Source of the DNA: Candidatus Obscuribacter sp.
GTDB taxonomy: Bacteria; Cyanobacteriota; Vampirovibrionia; Obscuribacterales; Obscuribacteraceae
Length of the DNA: 50,688 bases
Reading direction: 5' to 3'
NCBI GenBank assembly: GCA_021772095.1
Contig: JADYXR010000232.1
Coordinates: forward strand, 1-50,688
The notes beneath the pieces were generated by a model, which saw only the letters and a program-made list of their open reading frames with translations, made no database searches and was not told the origin of the DNA. The position numbers and the translations under genes were made by a program. Below, piece after piece: positions 34,752 to 45,300 of the stretch. Every line of letters starts with the position of its first letter. The stretch's first letter is position 1.

Positions 34752-36638
34752 TTGCACCTGCGACTAATTGAAATTGAAAACTTCCGGGGCATTCGCAGCC
34801 TGTCGCTCAAACTCGATGTGATCACAGCGGTATTCGGCGAGGGTGGTTTTGGAAAGTCGAGTTTGATCGAAGCCTTGCAAATTTGCCTGGCGCCGCCGAA
34901 CAATAATGGGCTTCTTCCTGAGTTCAAAAACGAAGACTTTCACATTCCGCCCGGGCAAGACGAACCGCAAGCCCAGAAGCTTTCAATCACGTTGACCTAT
35001 CGCGAAAGCACACCCAACGAGTGGTCCCATGACGCGTATTCCGGTTTGGCAAAAGTGATTGGTGAGTGGCGTGAGGGTCGACGCGAAATCGCCTTGCGGA
35101 TCGATGCGATTCGAATTGCTGAAAAATCCAACCGGGATGAAACTCTTGAAGGTCTATCAAAACAAAACTCGGATGAGCCGATTCAAAAAACAGCCAGAGC
35201 CGATTCGATTAAAACAACTTCCAAGGCCGAGCACGAGGATGATCGTGCAATGGAAGAGTCAGATATAGAGTCGTTCTGCACGTTTCTAAAACCGGATCGA
35301 ACACCCGTATTTGGTGCCGATGTTGAGCAATGTTTGAGAACTTTGCGAACACTTTGTCCAGTAATCGCTCTGCGTTGGCATGACGCGAAAACGAATAACT
35401 CTCCGTCTTCCAGCGCAGAACGAGAAATGCTTGCGTCGAATCAGCCGACAACGGAAAACACCACAAGTGGTGCCGGCTCGAACATGACCGATGATGACAA
35501 ATACATTTTGTCGGTTTACAAAAAAGCGATTTCTCAACCGGACAGATTGACGAGAGAAGAGCTTTCCGGCGCTATCGAAGCGCTTTCCAAAATGGCTGGG
35601 CGATACAACCTCACCGACCCCGGACGGATCGCAAGATATCAATTACTGATCAACGAGATTCGCGAAACCGCGACGCGCTTCACGCCGTTTGTTGAAAACG
35701 GTGCAAGACTTTCCCGGTTTGGTGACTTGCATCAGGTGGTGGCACTAATTGCAATCGTTGGCACGTTGCTCGAAAGTCGGGGTACTCTGGAACTTCCCGA
35801 ACAAGCACAACCGATCATAGCGGCCGAGAATCTTGAAACCAATTTGCACCCAATCTCATTGGGATGCCTATGGGACCTGCTTGCGCAGATGCCTGTTCAG
35901 AAATTGATGGTTACTAATTCCGATGATCTGCTGGCGTCGCTTCCGTTAAAATCGCTTCGCCGCGTGGTTCGGCGTAGCAATGGACTTGAAGTTTTCGCAG
36001 TCGGCAGCAACTCGTTAACTATTGATGACATTCGAAGAATTGGATACCATCTTCGTCTCAACCGTGCTGACGCGATCATGAACCGATGCTGGCTTTTTGT
36101 GGAGGGCGAATCAGAAGGCTGGCTGCTTCCGGAGATGGCTCACATCCTCGGTTATGACTTTAAATCGGAAGGAGTGCGTTGCGTCGAATTTGCCCAATGT
36201 GGTATTGAGCCACTGATCAAACTGGCACATGATCTGGGAATTGAATGGCATTTGATCTCTGATGGTGATCAAGCGGGACAGCATTACGTCGAGATCGCGC
36301 GCCGCTTCCTGGACGGACGCCCGTTTGCATCACGCATTTCGTGCATGAAAGAACTTGATATCGAACATCATCTTTGCAAGCATGGCTTCCTGGAAGTTTA
36401 TGCAAAAGCGGCCGGACCTCATATCAATCGCAAAGATAATACGCACGCGATTGTGAAATCGGCAGTAAAACGAAACTCGAAACCGGCGCTGATTTTAAAA
36501 GTAATTGAGTTCGCTCAAGAACACGGCATGTCGTCCGTCTCGCCGTTGCTCACACGTGTGGTGGAAACTTGTATCGAGTCCGCGCGCAAATGTGAACCGG
36601 AATTTCTCGTGCTATCAACTCGAAAGAAGAAAGAGTGA
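34752..36638 (+). CDS. YbjD/OLD-family ATPase with TOPRIM nuclease domain
   Basis: A 628-residue protein combining an SMC/ABC-type ATPase and a TOPRIM domain. Walker A is GEGGFGKS (29-36); the Walker B region is degenerate (AAENLETNLHP, 357-367). The C-terminal TOPRIM has LFVEGESEG (E451, E453) and ISDGDQAG (D504, D506), likely metal ligands. The opening RLIEIENFRGI and NEDFHIPPG resemble E. coli YbjD. OLD proteins are nucleases in phage exclusion or DNA repair. No UvrD-like helicase is adjacent, so it is a stand-alone (class 1) form and not Gabija. A long acidic insertion at ~125-250 is unusual. It starts at TTG. Its role here is undetermined. Confidence 0.8.
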   Translation: MHLRLIEIENFRGIRSLSLKLDVITAVFGEGGFGKSSLIEALQICLAPPNNNGLLPEFKNEDFHIPPGQDEPQAQKLSITLTYRESTPNEWSHDAYSGLAKVIGEWREGRREIALRIDAIRIAEKSNRDETLEGLSKQNSDEPIQKTARADSIKTTSKAEHEDDRAMEESDIESFCTFLKPDRTPVFGADVEQCLRTLRTLCPVIALRWHDAKTNNSPSSSAEREMLASNQPTTENTTSGAGSNMTDDDKYILSVYKKAISQPDRLTREELSGAIEALSKMAGRYNLTDPGRIARYQLLINEIRETATRFTPFVENGARLSRFGDLHQVVALIAIVGTLLESRGTLELPEQAQPIIAAENLETNLHPISLGCLWDLLAQMPVQKLMVTNSDDLLASLPLKSLRRVVRRSNGLEVFAVGSNSLTIDDIRRIGYHLRLNRADAIMNRCWLFVEGESEGWLLPEMAHILGYDFKSEGVRCVEFAQCGIEPLIKLAHDLGIEWHLISDGDQAGQHYVEIARRFLDGRPFASRISCMKELDIEHHLCKHGFLEVYAKAAGPHINRKDNTHAIVKSAVKRNSKPALILKVIEFAQEHGMSSVSPLLTRVVETCIESARKCEPEFLVLSTRKKKE

Positions 36639-36698
36639 GCTTTTAAACCCACTCTCTCTCAGACTTTTGTTCGGTCGTTAGTTGCTTGCGAGTTTCGA

Positions 36699-38762
36699 CT
36701 AACTTTCCGCGACGAGTTCTTCGCCTGTATTGATTGTGTTCATCGATGGGTCGATGACTGCTTCAACAACCGGGATGCAGGTTTCCACAACCAGAATTGC
36801 AGCATCAACAGCAATCTCATTGCCTTCACCATCCGTGGTGACAGCGCTCACCGGTCGAGGATCGCTGCCGTACCAGAGATCCTGGAAGCGTTCGGCAAGA
36901 AGGGTTTGTTCAGCAAGGAGTGCTTCGGCAACACGTTCAATCCGGCGCTCGTTTTGCGTGATTAACTCTTTGGCGCGGGTGTAGCATTCTTCGATGATGC
37001 GACGGTATTCGTCGTCCATTTCGTTAGCCAGCTTGTCACCGATGTTGGTACCATGAGCGTCAGGTCTGATGTGCAATGGTCCGAGGTTAGACATTCCGAA
37101 GTCAGTCACCATCAGTCTTGCGATGCGGTTAGCTTGTTCGAAGTCGTTTAGTGCACCAGTATCTTTGCAGTTGAGGAAGTACTCTTGAGCTAGTCGTCCA
37201 CCCATGGCGGCCATGATGCGGGAGCGCAGCTGATCCTCGTTGTAGCAGTAGCGATCGCCATCGGAGTGGCTCTGCATGGAGCCCAGTGATTTCGTACGAG
37301 GCTCGATGGTCACCTTGGTGATCGGGTCAGCGCCATAGCCCTGAAGGGCTTGTTGAACTGCGCAGTGTCCAGCTTCATGGAACGCAGTGTTGCGTTTATC
37401 ATGCTGGGACATTGCTTTAGCCCGCGAAAGGAGAGGATCTCCGAATTGAACGTAATCGATACCGATGTCGAAATCTTCAAGAGCGATTGTTTTTTCAGCA
37501 GCGTCAATTTCAGCTTTGGTGGCGCCGGCAAGCTTGGCTTCCAGCCGATCGGCTGCTGCGATAGCAGCTTCGTTGCAAGCTTGTTCGATGTCAGCTCCGG
37601 AGAATTGCGGCGTGCGGACAGCCAAGTCACGAATCCGAACATTCGCTGCCAGCTTCATGTTGCGAGTGTGGATTGAGAAGATTTTTTGGCGACCTTCCGT
37701 ATCAGGCAAATCAACACTGACTTGGTAGTCAAAACGACCTGGTCGTTTGAGAGCTTCATCCAGACTGTCTACCATGTTGGTGGCAGCCATGACGATGATG
37801 CCTTTTTGTTGTTCGAAACCTTGCATGCAAACGAGCAATTGGTTGAGGGTTTGCTCTCTTTCGGAATCGGCACCGGACTGCCCTTGTCCACGTTTCTTAC
37901 CGATAGCATCGATTTCGTCGATGAATATAATCGATGGTTTTCCATTGCGCTCGTGTTCTGCGATAGCTGCTTGGAACAGCTTGCGAACGCGCTTTGCGCC
38001 AACACCGACAAACATTTCAACGAAGTGCGAGCCGCTTACCGAGAAGAAATTGGCGTCGACTTCACCAGCAAGAGCGCGGGCGAGTAAAGTTTTACCGGTT
38101 CCAGGCGGTCCGACGGCGAGGATGCCGCGTGGAATTTTGGCTCCGAAATCTTCATACAAACCAGGGGTTTTGAGCCAGCGAGCAACTCTTTTGAGCTTTG
38201 CAATTGCTTCGTCGCAACCAGCTACATCTTCGAATGTGCGGCGCTCGCCTTTATCTGAACTGCCGCCTTCGCTGACCGGGCGGACGTTATCCGAACCGGG
38301 GAAACCAATTTCCAATTTTTTGAACGCGCCGGCATACCAGAGAATTGCACCGATACCAGCAGTGAGACCACCGAACATAGCCCAGAAGGACCAGTGCAGA
38401 GTCTTCACGAAGTGATCGATTCGTCCGATCGAAACATCATTGATCTCACACAAAACTTTTCCAGTTTTTGCTTCAGCCAAAAGTTTTGTCGTGTCGGGGT
38501 AGTCCACGAGAGCCGATCCCAGAGGATCAATGTCGGCTACAACTTTTCTAAGTCCCTTGAAGCAAGTAATTTTCAGAACGGATTCCGGATTGTCCTTGAG
38601 CATACGGTCAAGCTCGTAATCCGGCAGCGTACGCATGTTTGCGGTTTCATCAGGAAGCCGATTAATAAACTTCGGACTGAAAATACCACCAGCCGCCATT
38701 GCTAAAACCGCAACGAGGGCAACACTGAGAGCCGCCAGCAAGGCTTTCTTCGATTTATTCAT
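36699..38762 (-). CDS. ftsH: ATP-dependent zinc metalloprotease FtsH, divergent
   Basis: FtsH extracts and degrades membrane and soluble proteins. Using the ORF numbering from 38768: N-terminal helix (~8-30), outer domain, second helix (~126-146), AAA domain with Walker A GPPGTGKT (220-227) and Walker B IIFIDEID (280-287), then zinc site HEAGH (464-468) with third ligand D542. The start is set at the ATG at 38762 with AAGGGG five bases upstream. It is divergent: the AAA loop reads ATNMVDSLDEALKRPGRFD, and the last ~60 residues form an unusual acidic tail. The outer domain (~30-125) is also unlike model FtsH. It may be a second, specialised copy. Confidence 0.93.
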   Translation of the reverse strand: MNKSKKALLAALSVALVAVLAMAAGGIFSPKFINRLPDETANMRTLPDYELDRMLKDNPESVLKITCFKGLRKVVADIDPLGSALVDYPDTTKLLAEAKTGKVLCEINDVSIGRIDHFVKTLHWSFWAMFGGLTAGIGAILWYAGAFKKLEIGFPGSDNVRPVSEGGSSDKGERRTFEDVAGCDEAIAKLKRVARWLKTPGLYEDFGAKIPRGILAVGPPGTGKTLLARALAGEVDANFFSVSGSHFVEMFVGVGAKRVRKLFQAAIAEHERNGKPSIIFIDEIDAIGKKRGQGQSGADSEREQTLNQLLVCMQGFEQQKGIIVMAATNMVDSLDEALKRPGRFDYQVSVDLPDTEGRQKIFSIHTRNMKLAANVRIRDLAVRTPQFSGADIEQACNEAAIAAADRLEAKLAGATKAEIDAAEKTIALEDFDIGIDYVQFGDPLLSRAKAMSQHDKRNTAFHEAGHCAVQQALQGYGADPITKVTIEPRTKSLGSMQSHSDGDRYCYNEDQLRSRIMAAMGGRLAQEYFLNCKDTGALNDFEQANRIARLMVTDFGMSNLGPLHIRPDAHGTNIGDKLANEMDDEYRRIIEECYTRAKELITQNERRIERVAEALLAEQTLLAERFQDLWYGSDPRPVSAVTTDGEGNEIAVDAAILVVETCIPVVEAVIDPSMNTINTGEELVAES

Positions 38763-38803
38763 GGACACCCCTTTTCAAAAAAACACTTTCCAAATGTCTT
38801 ACC

Positions 38804-38887
38804 GAAATTTTCTCTTCTGAAAATTTCCCCGTCGAAGAAGCTGACTTCGAGCGGTTTCACAAATGCATCAAAACTTCGGCTGCATTT
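38804..38887 (-). promoter_or_regulatory. Three consecutive hairpins in the ftsH leader
   Basis: Inverted repeats lie just upstream of the ftsH start: GAAATTTTC/GAAAATTTC (38804-38827, nine pairs, six-base loop), TCGAAG/CTTCGA (38832-38850) and AAATGCA/TGCATTT (38861-38887). The first is very AU-rich. The ribosome binding site at ~38768 is not inside any of them. Confidence 0.45.
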
Positions 38888-39032
38888 GCATTTCTGATAA
38901 TTTCATTCCCGAAATCTGCATTCTCTCATCACTGTGTAACAAGTTTGAACCAATCTAGAACCGGACAGAATGCAAGATTCAGGCAAGAGCGGTAAGAACG
39001 TCAACTGCACCTGTAATTTGAAGTTAACAGAC
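38888..39032. other. Remainder of ftsH upstream region
   Basis: Between the leader hairpins and the LOG-gene terminator nothing coding is seen; it presumably holds the ftsH promoter, but no clear boxes could be assigned. Confidence 0.35.
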
Positions 39033-39065
39033 AAAGTTGAGTAGTGCCTGCCACCACTCAACTTT
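39033..39065 (-). terminator. Hairpin terminator after the LOG-family gene
   Basis: AAAGTTGAGT pairs perfectly with ACTCAACTTT, and an inner GTG/CAC helix extends it to 13 pairs with one mismatch. It lies about 35 bp past the LOG-gene stop. The T-run is weak (CTTTGTCTG). Confidence 0.55.
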
Positions 39066-39099
39066 TAATGGAAGTATATAAACTACAAACCTGGAAAGA

Positions 39100-39837
39100 C
39101 TAGCTGTCAGCTCTTCCATGAGCTTTAAGCCACTTGGTTCTATGCTCACGAACTATTTCAATCGCGTCATTCGAGTGCTTAACACAAATTGGAATTTCTA
39201 AATCGACAGGTTTAGCGAGTTCGATATCTCCTGAAACCATGTGTTTCCGCGACCATTCGATTAATTCCTCCCACATCTCGCCAACTAAAATTAGCGGAGT
39301 GTCGTAAAGTTTTCGAACTTGCAGAAGCTGCCAAACCATCGAAAGCTCAAGCATAGTGCCGATTCCGCCGGGTACGACGATGAAGGCATCCGACAAAATC
39401 ATGAATTGATGCAAGCGAGAGAAGAAAGTTTTGTGCTGATAGACCTTGCCGACAAACGGGTTAGCATCAGACTCGAAGGGCAAGTCGACGCGAATACCAA
39501 TCGATCTTTGCACAGCATCCAAACCGGTCAGCGATGCCCCTTCGTTAGCAGCTTGCATCAGACCAGGACCGCCGCCAGTGATGATGCCGCAGCCAAGACT
39601 AGTTATTTCAAACGCCAGTTTTTTCACTCTTTCGTACTGCACACTGCCCGGCTGAATCCGCGCTGAACCGAAGATGGTGACGAGATAATGCTCTTTGTGA
39701 GTCTGTCTCAGCCTGGTCAATTCGTTGACCGCTTCCCACAAATTCTCAACTGCCAGGAAAATTACTTTAGTGACCGCCTCTTCATCGGACAACGGGACGA
39801 CATCAGTTGCTCCTGGTTTCAAAAACGGGTCAGTCAT
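39100..39837 (-). CDS. LOG-family protein (Rossmann-fold nucleotide hydrolase-like)
   Basis: A 245-residue member of the LOG/YgdH group. The family motifs are GGGPGLMQAANEGA (88-101) and PGGIGTMLEL (156-165). Characterised members cleave ribose 5'-monophosphate from N6-modified AMP (cytokinin activation), and bacterial homologues are nucleotide monophosphate hydrolases. The exact substrate cannot be called. GGAAG lies seven bases before the ATG. It is a single-gene unit followed by a terminator hairpin. Confidence 0.88.
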   Translation of the reverse strand: MTDPFLKPGATDVVPLSDEEAVTKVIFLAVENLWEAVNELTRLRQTHKEHYLVTIFGSARIQPGSVQYERVKKLAFEITSLGCGIITGGGPGLMQAANEGASLTGLDAVQRSIGIRVDLPFESDANPFVGKVYQHKTFFSRLHQFMILSDAFIVVPGGIGTMLELSMVWQLLQVRKLYDTPLILVGEMWEELIEWSRKHMVSGDIELAKPVDLEIPICVKHSNDAIEIVREHRTKWLKAHGRADS

Positions 39838-40200
39838 TGCGGGTCTTCCGTAGATGGTTTCAGCGCAACCATATCAATATTTGCGTTGTCAATGAAAGAC
39901 TGTCAGGGAAACAGTTGTCGAGTGGCTCAGGTCTGTGTTTTGAAATCAGCCTTGCAGGCGATTCTTGCTGAGGTGTCCAAGATTTTTGAAAAAACTTTCC
40001 GAAATCATTGAACTTTTTGAGTCGAAATTACGTATTAGTAAATGAGAGCCTGCTGCGAGATGAGCTGATGATGGGGAGATTCGGCTAGTTTTCGCATGCA
40101 TTATGGATCCGCAGGATGGATGACGCACTTGATCGACCGATCATCGTTCGAGGGCGGGTTAATCCTTTTCATTTGTCCTGCGGTTCCTGATCTCTCAAAC
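39838..40200. other. Intergenic region, no feature recognised
   Basis: The 363 bp upstream of the LOG gene contain only short AT-rich runs and small spurious frames. No hairpin, repeat or convincing promoter was found. Confidence 0.4.
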
Positions 40201-40608
40201 CTATCCGCGAGAATTGCGGAGATTTGGAGCTGTCTCAATCAAAGTAGCCGCACAAGCCAGTGCTCCCAGACAAATAATGTGTCCAGCAATCGATAGCATC
40301 GAAAGCAAACCCTTAATCATCACTATTGTTGGAAGGCTCATGGCTTGAGGATTCCAGCAAAAGCCCAATGCTGCGCACACCATGGACAGTATCACTCCCA
40401 ACACGACTAAATTGGCAGGAGGTTTAAAACTTTGCCTATGAATAGACTTTTGCACAACTTCTCTGACGACATCCAGCAGTCGTTCGAAGAAACAAAAACC
40501 CATTATCAAGGCGCTAGCAGTCGCGACAGCGGTCACCACCCCAGGCGCGCAAACATACATGTAGGCAGACGCAGGAACAGCTATTGCTATGAGCGATGGT
40601 CGTTTCAT
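40201..40608 (-). CDS. Small multi-pass membrane protein
   Basis: An unrecognised 135-residue protein with four hydrophobic segments (IAIAVPASAYMYVCAPGVV, VATASALIMGFCFF, LVVLGVILSMVCAALGF, MLSIAGHIICLGALACAATLI). I use the ATG at 40608, which has AAGGG about nine bases upstream; an ATG at 40647 lacks a ribosome binding site. It stands alone between two long non-coding stretches, so its coding status is likely but not certain. Confidence 0.55.
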   Translation of the reverse strand: MKRPSLIAIAVPASAYMYVCAPGVVTAVATASALIMGFCFFERLLDVVREVVQKSIHRQSFKPPANLVVLGVILSMVCAALGFCWNPQAMSLPTIVMIKGLLSMLSIAGHIICLGALACAATLIETAPNLRNSRG

Positions 40609-40647
40609 GGCGATAACCCTTTGACGCTTCTGGAGTCCAACGACCAT

Positions 40648-40871
40648 CTAAGCTGGACGGTGCGAAGTTACCTTCGCCCAGCACTCCTTGATGGATTGCG
40701 TTGGCCTTTTCGCAACAAGACTTTTCGACAGGCTCGAGATGACCTTGTGGCGTCGCTATGGCTTCAACAGCCCATTTAAGACGCCAAATTGTATCGTTGC
40801 CAAGCACGGATTGCATGAGGTTCTCCTCATGTGGCTGTGGCTTAGATACACCGGAACTGGGCGCGAGCACT
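40648..40871. other. Intergenic region, no feature recognised
   Basis: Only spurious short frames are seen here. It joins the tandem array that follows. Confidence 0.35.
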
Positions 40872-41075
40872 TTTAAACGGCAGCCTGAGCGAGTTCCAGC
40901 CTTCGCGAGATCCATCCGGTTTCGAGTTCCACCGCAAGTTTCAAACGGCAGCTTCCCGAGTTCGACCTGGCTTCGCGTTCCACCGCAGTTTCGCTGCTTC
41001 CCGAGTTCGACCTGATTTCAATTCCACCCGGCCTCAAACGACGGTAATTTTAGTGCTTTCGCAGCTTTGACGCGA
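40872..41075. repeat. ~48-bp intergenic tandem array
   Basis: Three to four units sharing TTCAAACGGCAGCTTCCCG, AGTTCGACCTGGCTTCG and TTCCACCGCA. A degenerate unit (AGCTTTGACGCGATTTGAAA) reaches to about a dozen bases from the stop of the neighbouring minus-strand gene at 41088. Unit length is the largest of the arrays in the window. Confidence 0.75.
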
Positions 41076-41087
41076 TTTGAAATTCGC

Positions 41088-42050
41088 TTAGAATCCGCTT
41101 GGAAGACTGGAGTCGCCTGTCCCCATTTGATTTTTGATCTGCTGTTGACTGGAGTCTTGTCCCTGCTTCCACTCTTCGACACGCTCCGTGTGAGCTTGCC
41201 TATCGCCCCGAATACGTTTCATCAACATCATTTTCTTACCGCGGAAAGCGGCAAGGTCAAAAATATCTTTTTGATTTAGACGGCGCGCAGCCTCCCAAAT
41301 TTCCGAGAAATCTTCTGTAGACCCAGCCTGGTCGAGGGCTTTCTTCAGCAAATAGCGATTCATATCTTTGATTTTGAAGGGTTCAATCCGTCTCAAGATC
41401 AAACAAAGTTGGTGCGTACTCGGCTCGTCATCGATCAGCTCTTTGACACACTTGCGCTGAAGATCCACAAACCCCATCAGCCCAGTCTGATTGGCGTACT
41501 CAACTGCTTCAGGAACTGTTTTGACTAGCGAATATTCCTTTTCCATCGCGAGGTGAGCAACATCAGTCAATGAAACTTCTATCGCTTTGCGTGCCAGGTC
41601 TGTCAACTGGTCGATAGTCTGAGAGACACTAATAAGGTGTTGAATGGCTTGGCGAGTGACTTCATAGCACTCATACTTACGCGACGCCATTGCTACGAGA
41701 ATGTAGTCTTCGTGCGTTCTGCACATCTCAATTGCCTTTTGCATGATCGCCTTGCGGGCGTCCACGGTTGAGTGTCCGTACTGTTCCGTGTACGTCGCGA
41801 CCGCCATGCATTTAGGCAAATCGGTGCAGGTAGCAAGAATGTCGTTGAACAACGGACCGGCTTTATCGCCGCGCCCTTTCTTCGCGTACCCGGCGGCCTT
41901 CCGCAGTTGGCGCTGTTGGTCGGTCGTGAGAGGTGAGTCCGGGTCAACTTTGTCCGCCAGTGCCGCTTGCGGAATGGCAAGACACCATAAGACCATCAAA
42001 CTAATTGCCCCAGAAGTCCGTTTGGATGTTCCGCCCCTAAATACCGACAT
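41088..42050 (-). CDS. Exported helical-repeat protein of unknown function
   Basis: A 320-residue protein. The ATG at 42050 is chosen because GGAG lies seven bases upstream; a GTG at 42074 would lengthen it. A signal peptide is visible (SLMVLWCLAIPQAALA, cut after ALA). The mature part is alpha-helical with loose TPR/Sel1-like spacing (AAGYAKKGRGDKAGPLFNDIL, ARKAIEVSLTDVAHLAMEKEY) and several Cys residues. The C-terminus is polar and Gln-rich. I recognise no specific family. It has no operon partner on its strand; the upstream gap holds a short repeat. Confidence 0.6.
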   Translation of the reverse strand: MSVFRGGTSKRTSGAISLMVLWCLAIPQAALADKVDPDSPLTTDQQRQLRKAAGYAKKGRGDKAGPLFNDILATCTDLPKCMAVATYTEQYGHSTVDARKAIMQKAIEMCRTHEDYILVAMASRKYECYEVTRQAIQHLISVSQTIDQLTDLARKAIEVSLTDVAHLAMEKEYSLVKTVPEAVEYANQTGLMGFVDLQRKCVKELIDDEPSTHQLCLILRRIEPFKIKDMNRYLLKKALDQAGSTEDFSEIWEAARRLNQKDIFDLAAFRGKKMMLMKRIRGDRQAHTERVEEWKQGQDSSQQQIKNQMGTGDSSLPSGF

Positions 42051-42074
42051 TACTCGTCTCCGATTTTGTTGCAC

Positions 42075-42385
42075 GTTTCAAGTCGCACTCTGCCCGTCAC
42101 TCTGATTCTGTACCACCGGAAGCGCGACTAATATACAGATTATCAATTCTGCGCGGAAAAGCCAGCAGTATGGAAAATTAGACGACTGATAGTGCTGCTC
42201 CTACTTCAATTTGAAAGAATATTGCTTGGCTGGATGGTTATTTGTAGACGTTAATTCGCGTAGAACTGGTGAGTAGACGGACTTCGCATAAACGAACTTC
42301 GCGTAAACGGGTTGCTTCGAGCCGAACGCGTTCGCGCAGACGGCGCACAATGGGCGACCGCGCACTCAATGGAACTAAAAGCACA
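42075..42385. repeat. Intergenic gap with ~15-bp degenerate repeats
   Basis: At 42247-42345 about four or five loose units contain GACGGACTTCGCATA, AACGAACTTCGCGTA and AACGGGTTGCTTCG. The rest presumably includes the promoter of the exported helical-repeat gene, not identifiable by eye. Confidence 0.5.
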
Positions 42386-45300
42386 TCAAGCTTTGGGCGT
42401 GATTTTAAGCGTGATCAGCTCGTTCGGAGTGAAGGAAATCTTCAATGGAGCGCCATCTTTGGTCGTGATGGCGGAATGCTTTTGCCCGGCTAAATCTACT
42501 TTCTCGACGGAAGCGAGCGGGTCGGCTAGCAGCAGCGTGGACTCCTGGTTTGTCATCGCAACGTTGAGCAAACGCAAAAGCACTGATTTACCTTTGTCGT
42601 TGGAATAGAGTGCGACACAGCGGATTCTCGCATTATCGAGCGAGATGAAAGAAGAAGACGACATAGTCGATTTGGTTTCCGCAGTTATCGGAGTAGCCCA
42701 GAGCACTCCTTCGAACCTTTCTGCCAGGCGATATGCGTTAGCTCTGCTGGCATCGTCCAGCGATGCGGGCCCGGTTTTGTTCGAGGGAAGGGCAGGAGTC
42801 AATCCGGTCACCGTCAGTGGTGCCCAGCCGTATGAGATTGTGTTCGGCCCGATGCAGTTGCCTTCGGGAACAGGCATGTAGGGTCCGGCTCCGCCGCCAC
42901 GCGTCAGGAGCCTGCGACGGGACAACATTGAAATCGCGCGAAGAGCTGTTAGCGAAACCGAATCACCTGCTACTCCATACTCAGGAAGTCCGAAGTTGAA
43001 AAAAGCTTGTCCGTTTGCCACGAAGAAGCGCTGGCAGGGGAATCTGTCGAGTGGTGACTCTGTATATTTCGCCACCGGAAGTTTCGTTTCGTGCTCACTA
43101 ACTTTCCGCTCGACCAAACTGAAATGATTTTCTGACCAGGTGGTCGTGACTGGAGCGCCAGTGTCGAACAGTATCTCCAAACGATGATCGCTTGCGGTAT
43201 TAACCCAAGATGTTTCGAAAAATAGAACCGGTTCGCCTCGCTTCAACGTGATCTTCGTGACGATTTCGTGCTCAATCAATTGAGAAGATCTCTTATATGG
43301 CACGATGTCCTTGCCACCCTCGAAAGGCAACCACGTCTTGTCACCAGGCTGTTCTTCCAGTTTCGCAGGCAGAGCAATTTTGTATGTGAGTAGAAGAGAT
43401 CCAACTAGCGGTCCCGACTTTCCACGCGCGCAAGATTGAAACTGAGCGACTATCGGCACATCATTTGCGATCGGGTCGAAGTTGTACGAATCGCCTGCGT
43501 CAGCTACGTCTTGCAGCTTATGTTGGAGGTCATAATTTTCAATTGAGCCGTGCGCGTTCTTTGCGGCGACTGAGATTATTCCGTCGCTGGAAATATTCAC
43601 TTCAAAAATTCCATTGGATAATTTCGAATCACCCACTGTGACAACGGAGACCTCTTGTGCCTTATCGTCAGAGACTTGCGCACTACCGGTAGTTTTTTGC
43701 AGAGTGCCATCAGCGTTTTGCAGATCGCCGTCATTGCCTTGAGGATTGCTGTCATTTCCTCGTTGATCATTGCCGATGCCAGGCTCCGTCGGTGCGAGCG
43801 AATCGGTAGCTGATACGGCTTGCGAGCTCAACTCGACACCTTGGAAGTCTGTTGATTTGAAACTCAAGCCAGCGACATCCGGTGCCCAGAGCCAACTTTC
43901 GACGAAGTTCACATCCTTGTACAAGGGAACTCCGCATGATTCTCCGAACAATTCAGTTTCGAATTTCACAAAGTCGATTTGGTAGTTCGAGGCATCACCG
44001 GTGATATCAGCAAGATAACGGTCAGCCGCAATTTGAATCTCTTCTTCGGTGAAGCGAATGGCTGATGCGGCGTCATGCAACGCTGGTGGTGGAGCGTCTT
44101 TCGTAGCCTCATGGGTATCTGAGGACTCGCTCGACGGTGCCGCAGAATTATCAAAATAGTTCGCTGGAACTGCCAGACTCACTTTGACTGGCGCACTGAC
44201 TTTGTCGGCAGCTAAATTGAAAACACCAAAACCTGCTAGTGGTACATCGGGGTCCGCTAAACCCATGAGGCCGCGCCCGAAGCCTGCGTTTTCAAGCTTG
44301 GTAGTCGAAGGCGGATTGCTTCCTTTTTTGGGACCAACCTTGGCTTTTTTTAGACGATCGTGTGACCACTCATGCACTCCCGGCATCAAAACATCTTGTC
44401 GAACTCGTTGATCGAGAACGTCTAGAATATGATCGACCGAAGCAAAACGGGTCATCATTTCACGGTGTACATCATCTACGCTGCATCCGCACATGCTGTC
44501 GTGCGGGTGATTCTTCAGCATATAGCGCCAGCAATTCTCAAGTTCAGATTCCGGATACTTTGACTGACCTGAAAGCACCATCATCGAATAAAGAGGTTCC
44601 GAAATACGCGAGAGGCGATGTTCCAGAAGACGATTCGCTCTTTTCAGGTAGAGCCTTGTCGACAAAACGCCAGGCAGCATATACGCGGCGCCGTGCGCTA
44701 AGGCTGTGTCGTTTCGCCTGAGTTCGCCCTCAATCACACGCAGTGGAATGGCAGGCTTGGTCACCGCCTGCGATACCATCTTCAAATAGTCTTGAAGCTG
44801 AATGGGATCCAATTCGATGGAAGTGATCTTAGTTTGTTTGCGTTGCTCCGATTCGCCAACCTGATTGTCGCCTTGCTTGCCGACGGTTGATTGCTTTAGA
44901 AGAACAGCAAGCTTCGCCTCGACCTTTTTGATAATGTTCGCAAGATTAGCAGGTGGCTTCTGATGATCGCCGCCGACGGGAATAAGAGCGCCGGAAGTTT
45001 GTCGCGAGTAAACCAGCGACGGCTCAGCGTTTTCAACAATAGTGCCGTTTTGTTTGTCCCACTTTAGCCCAAGCCATGGCAACAAATTTTCCACGATAAC
45101 ATCGATGCGATCTTCTTCAACTGAGCCTTCCGCTTCGTGAAAATGCGTTTGATGATAGCCCTTCGCGAGAAATTGAGTGGTTACTTCACTCCCGTCAGGA
45201 CTTTTCCAACTAAACTCAGGACCGTCGATTTCCGGCACGCCGCGCCAGACGACAGCGTTTTCGATGCCGAAGCCTTTCAATATTCTCGGCAGATCTTGAC

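Noticed and set aside
34752..36638. Gabija-type defence system
   Set aside because: GajA-like ATPase/TOPRIM architecture is present, but there is no UvrD-like GajB helicase gene on either side.
36677..36703. GTTAGT/ACTAAC hairpin between the YbjD-like gene and ftsH as a bidirectional terminator
   Set aside because: The stem is only six pairs, the loop is long and it overlaps the ftsH stop; too weak to call.
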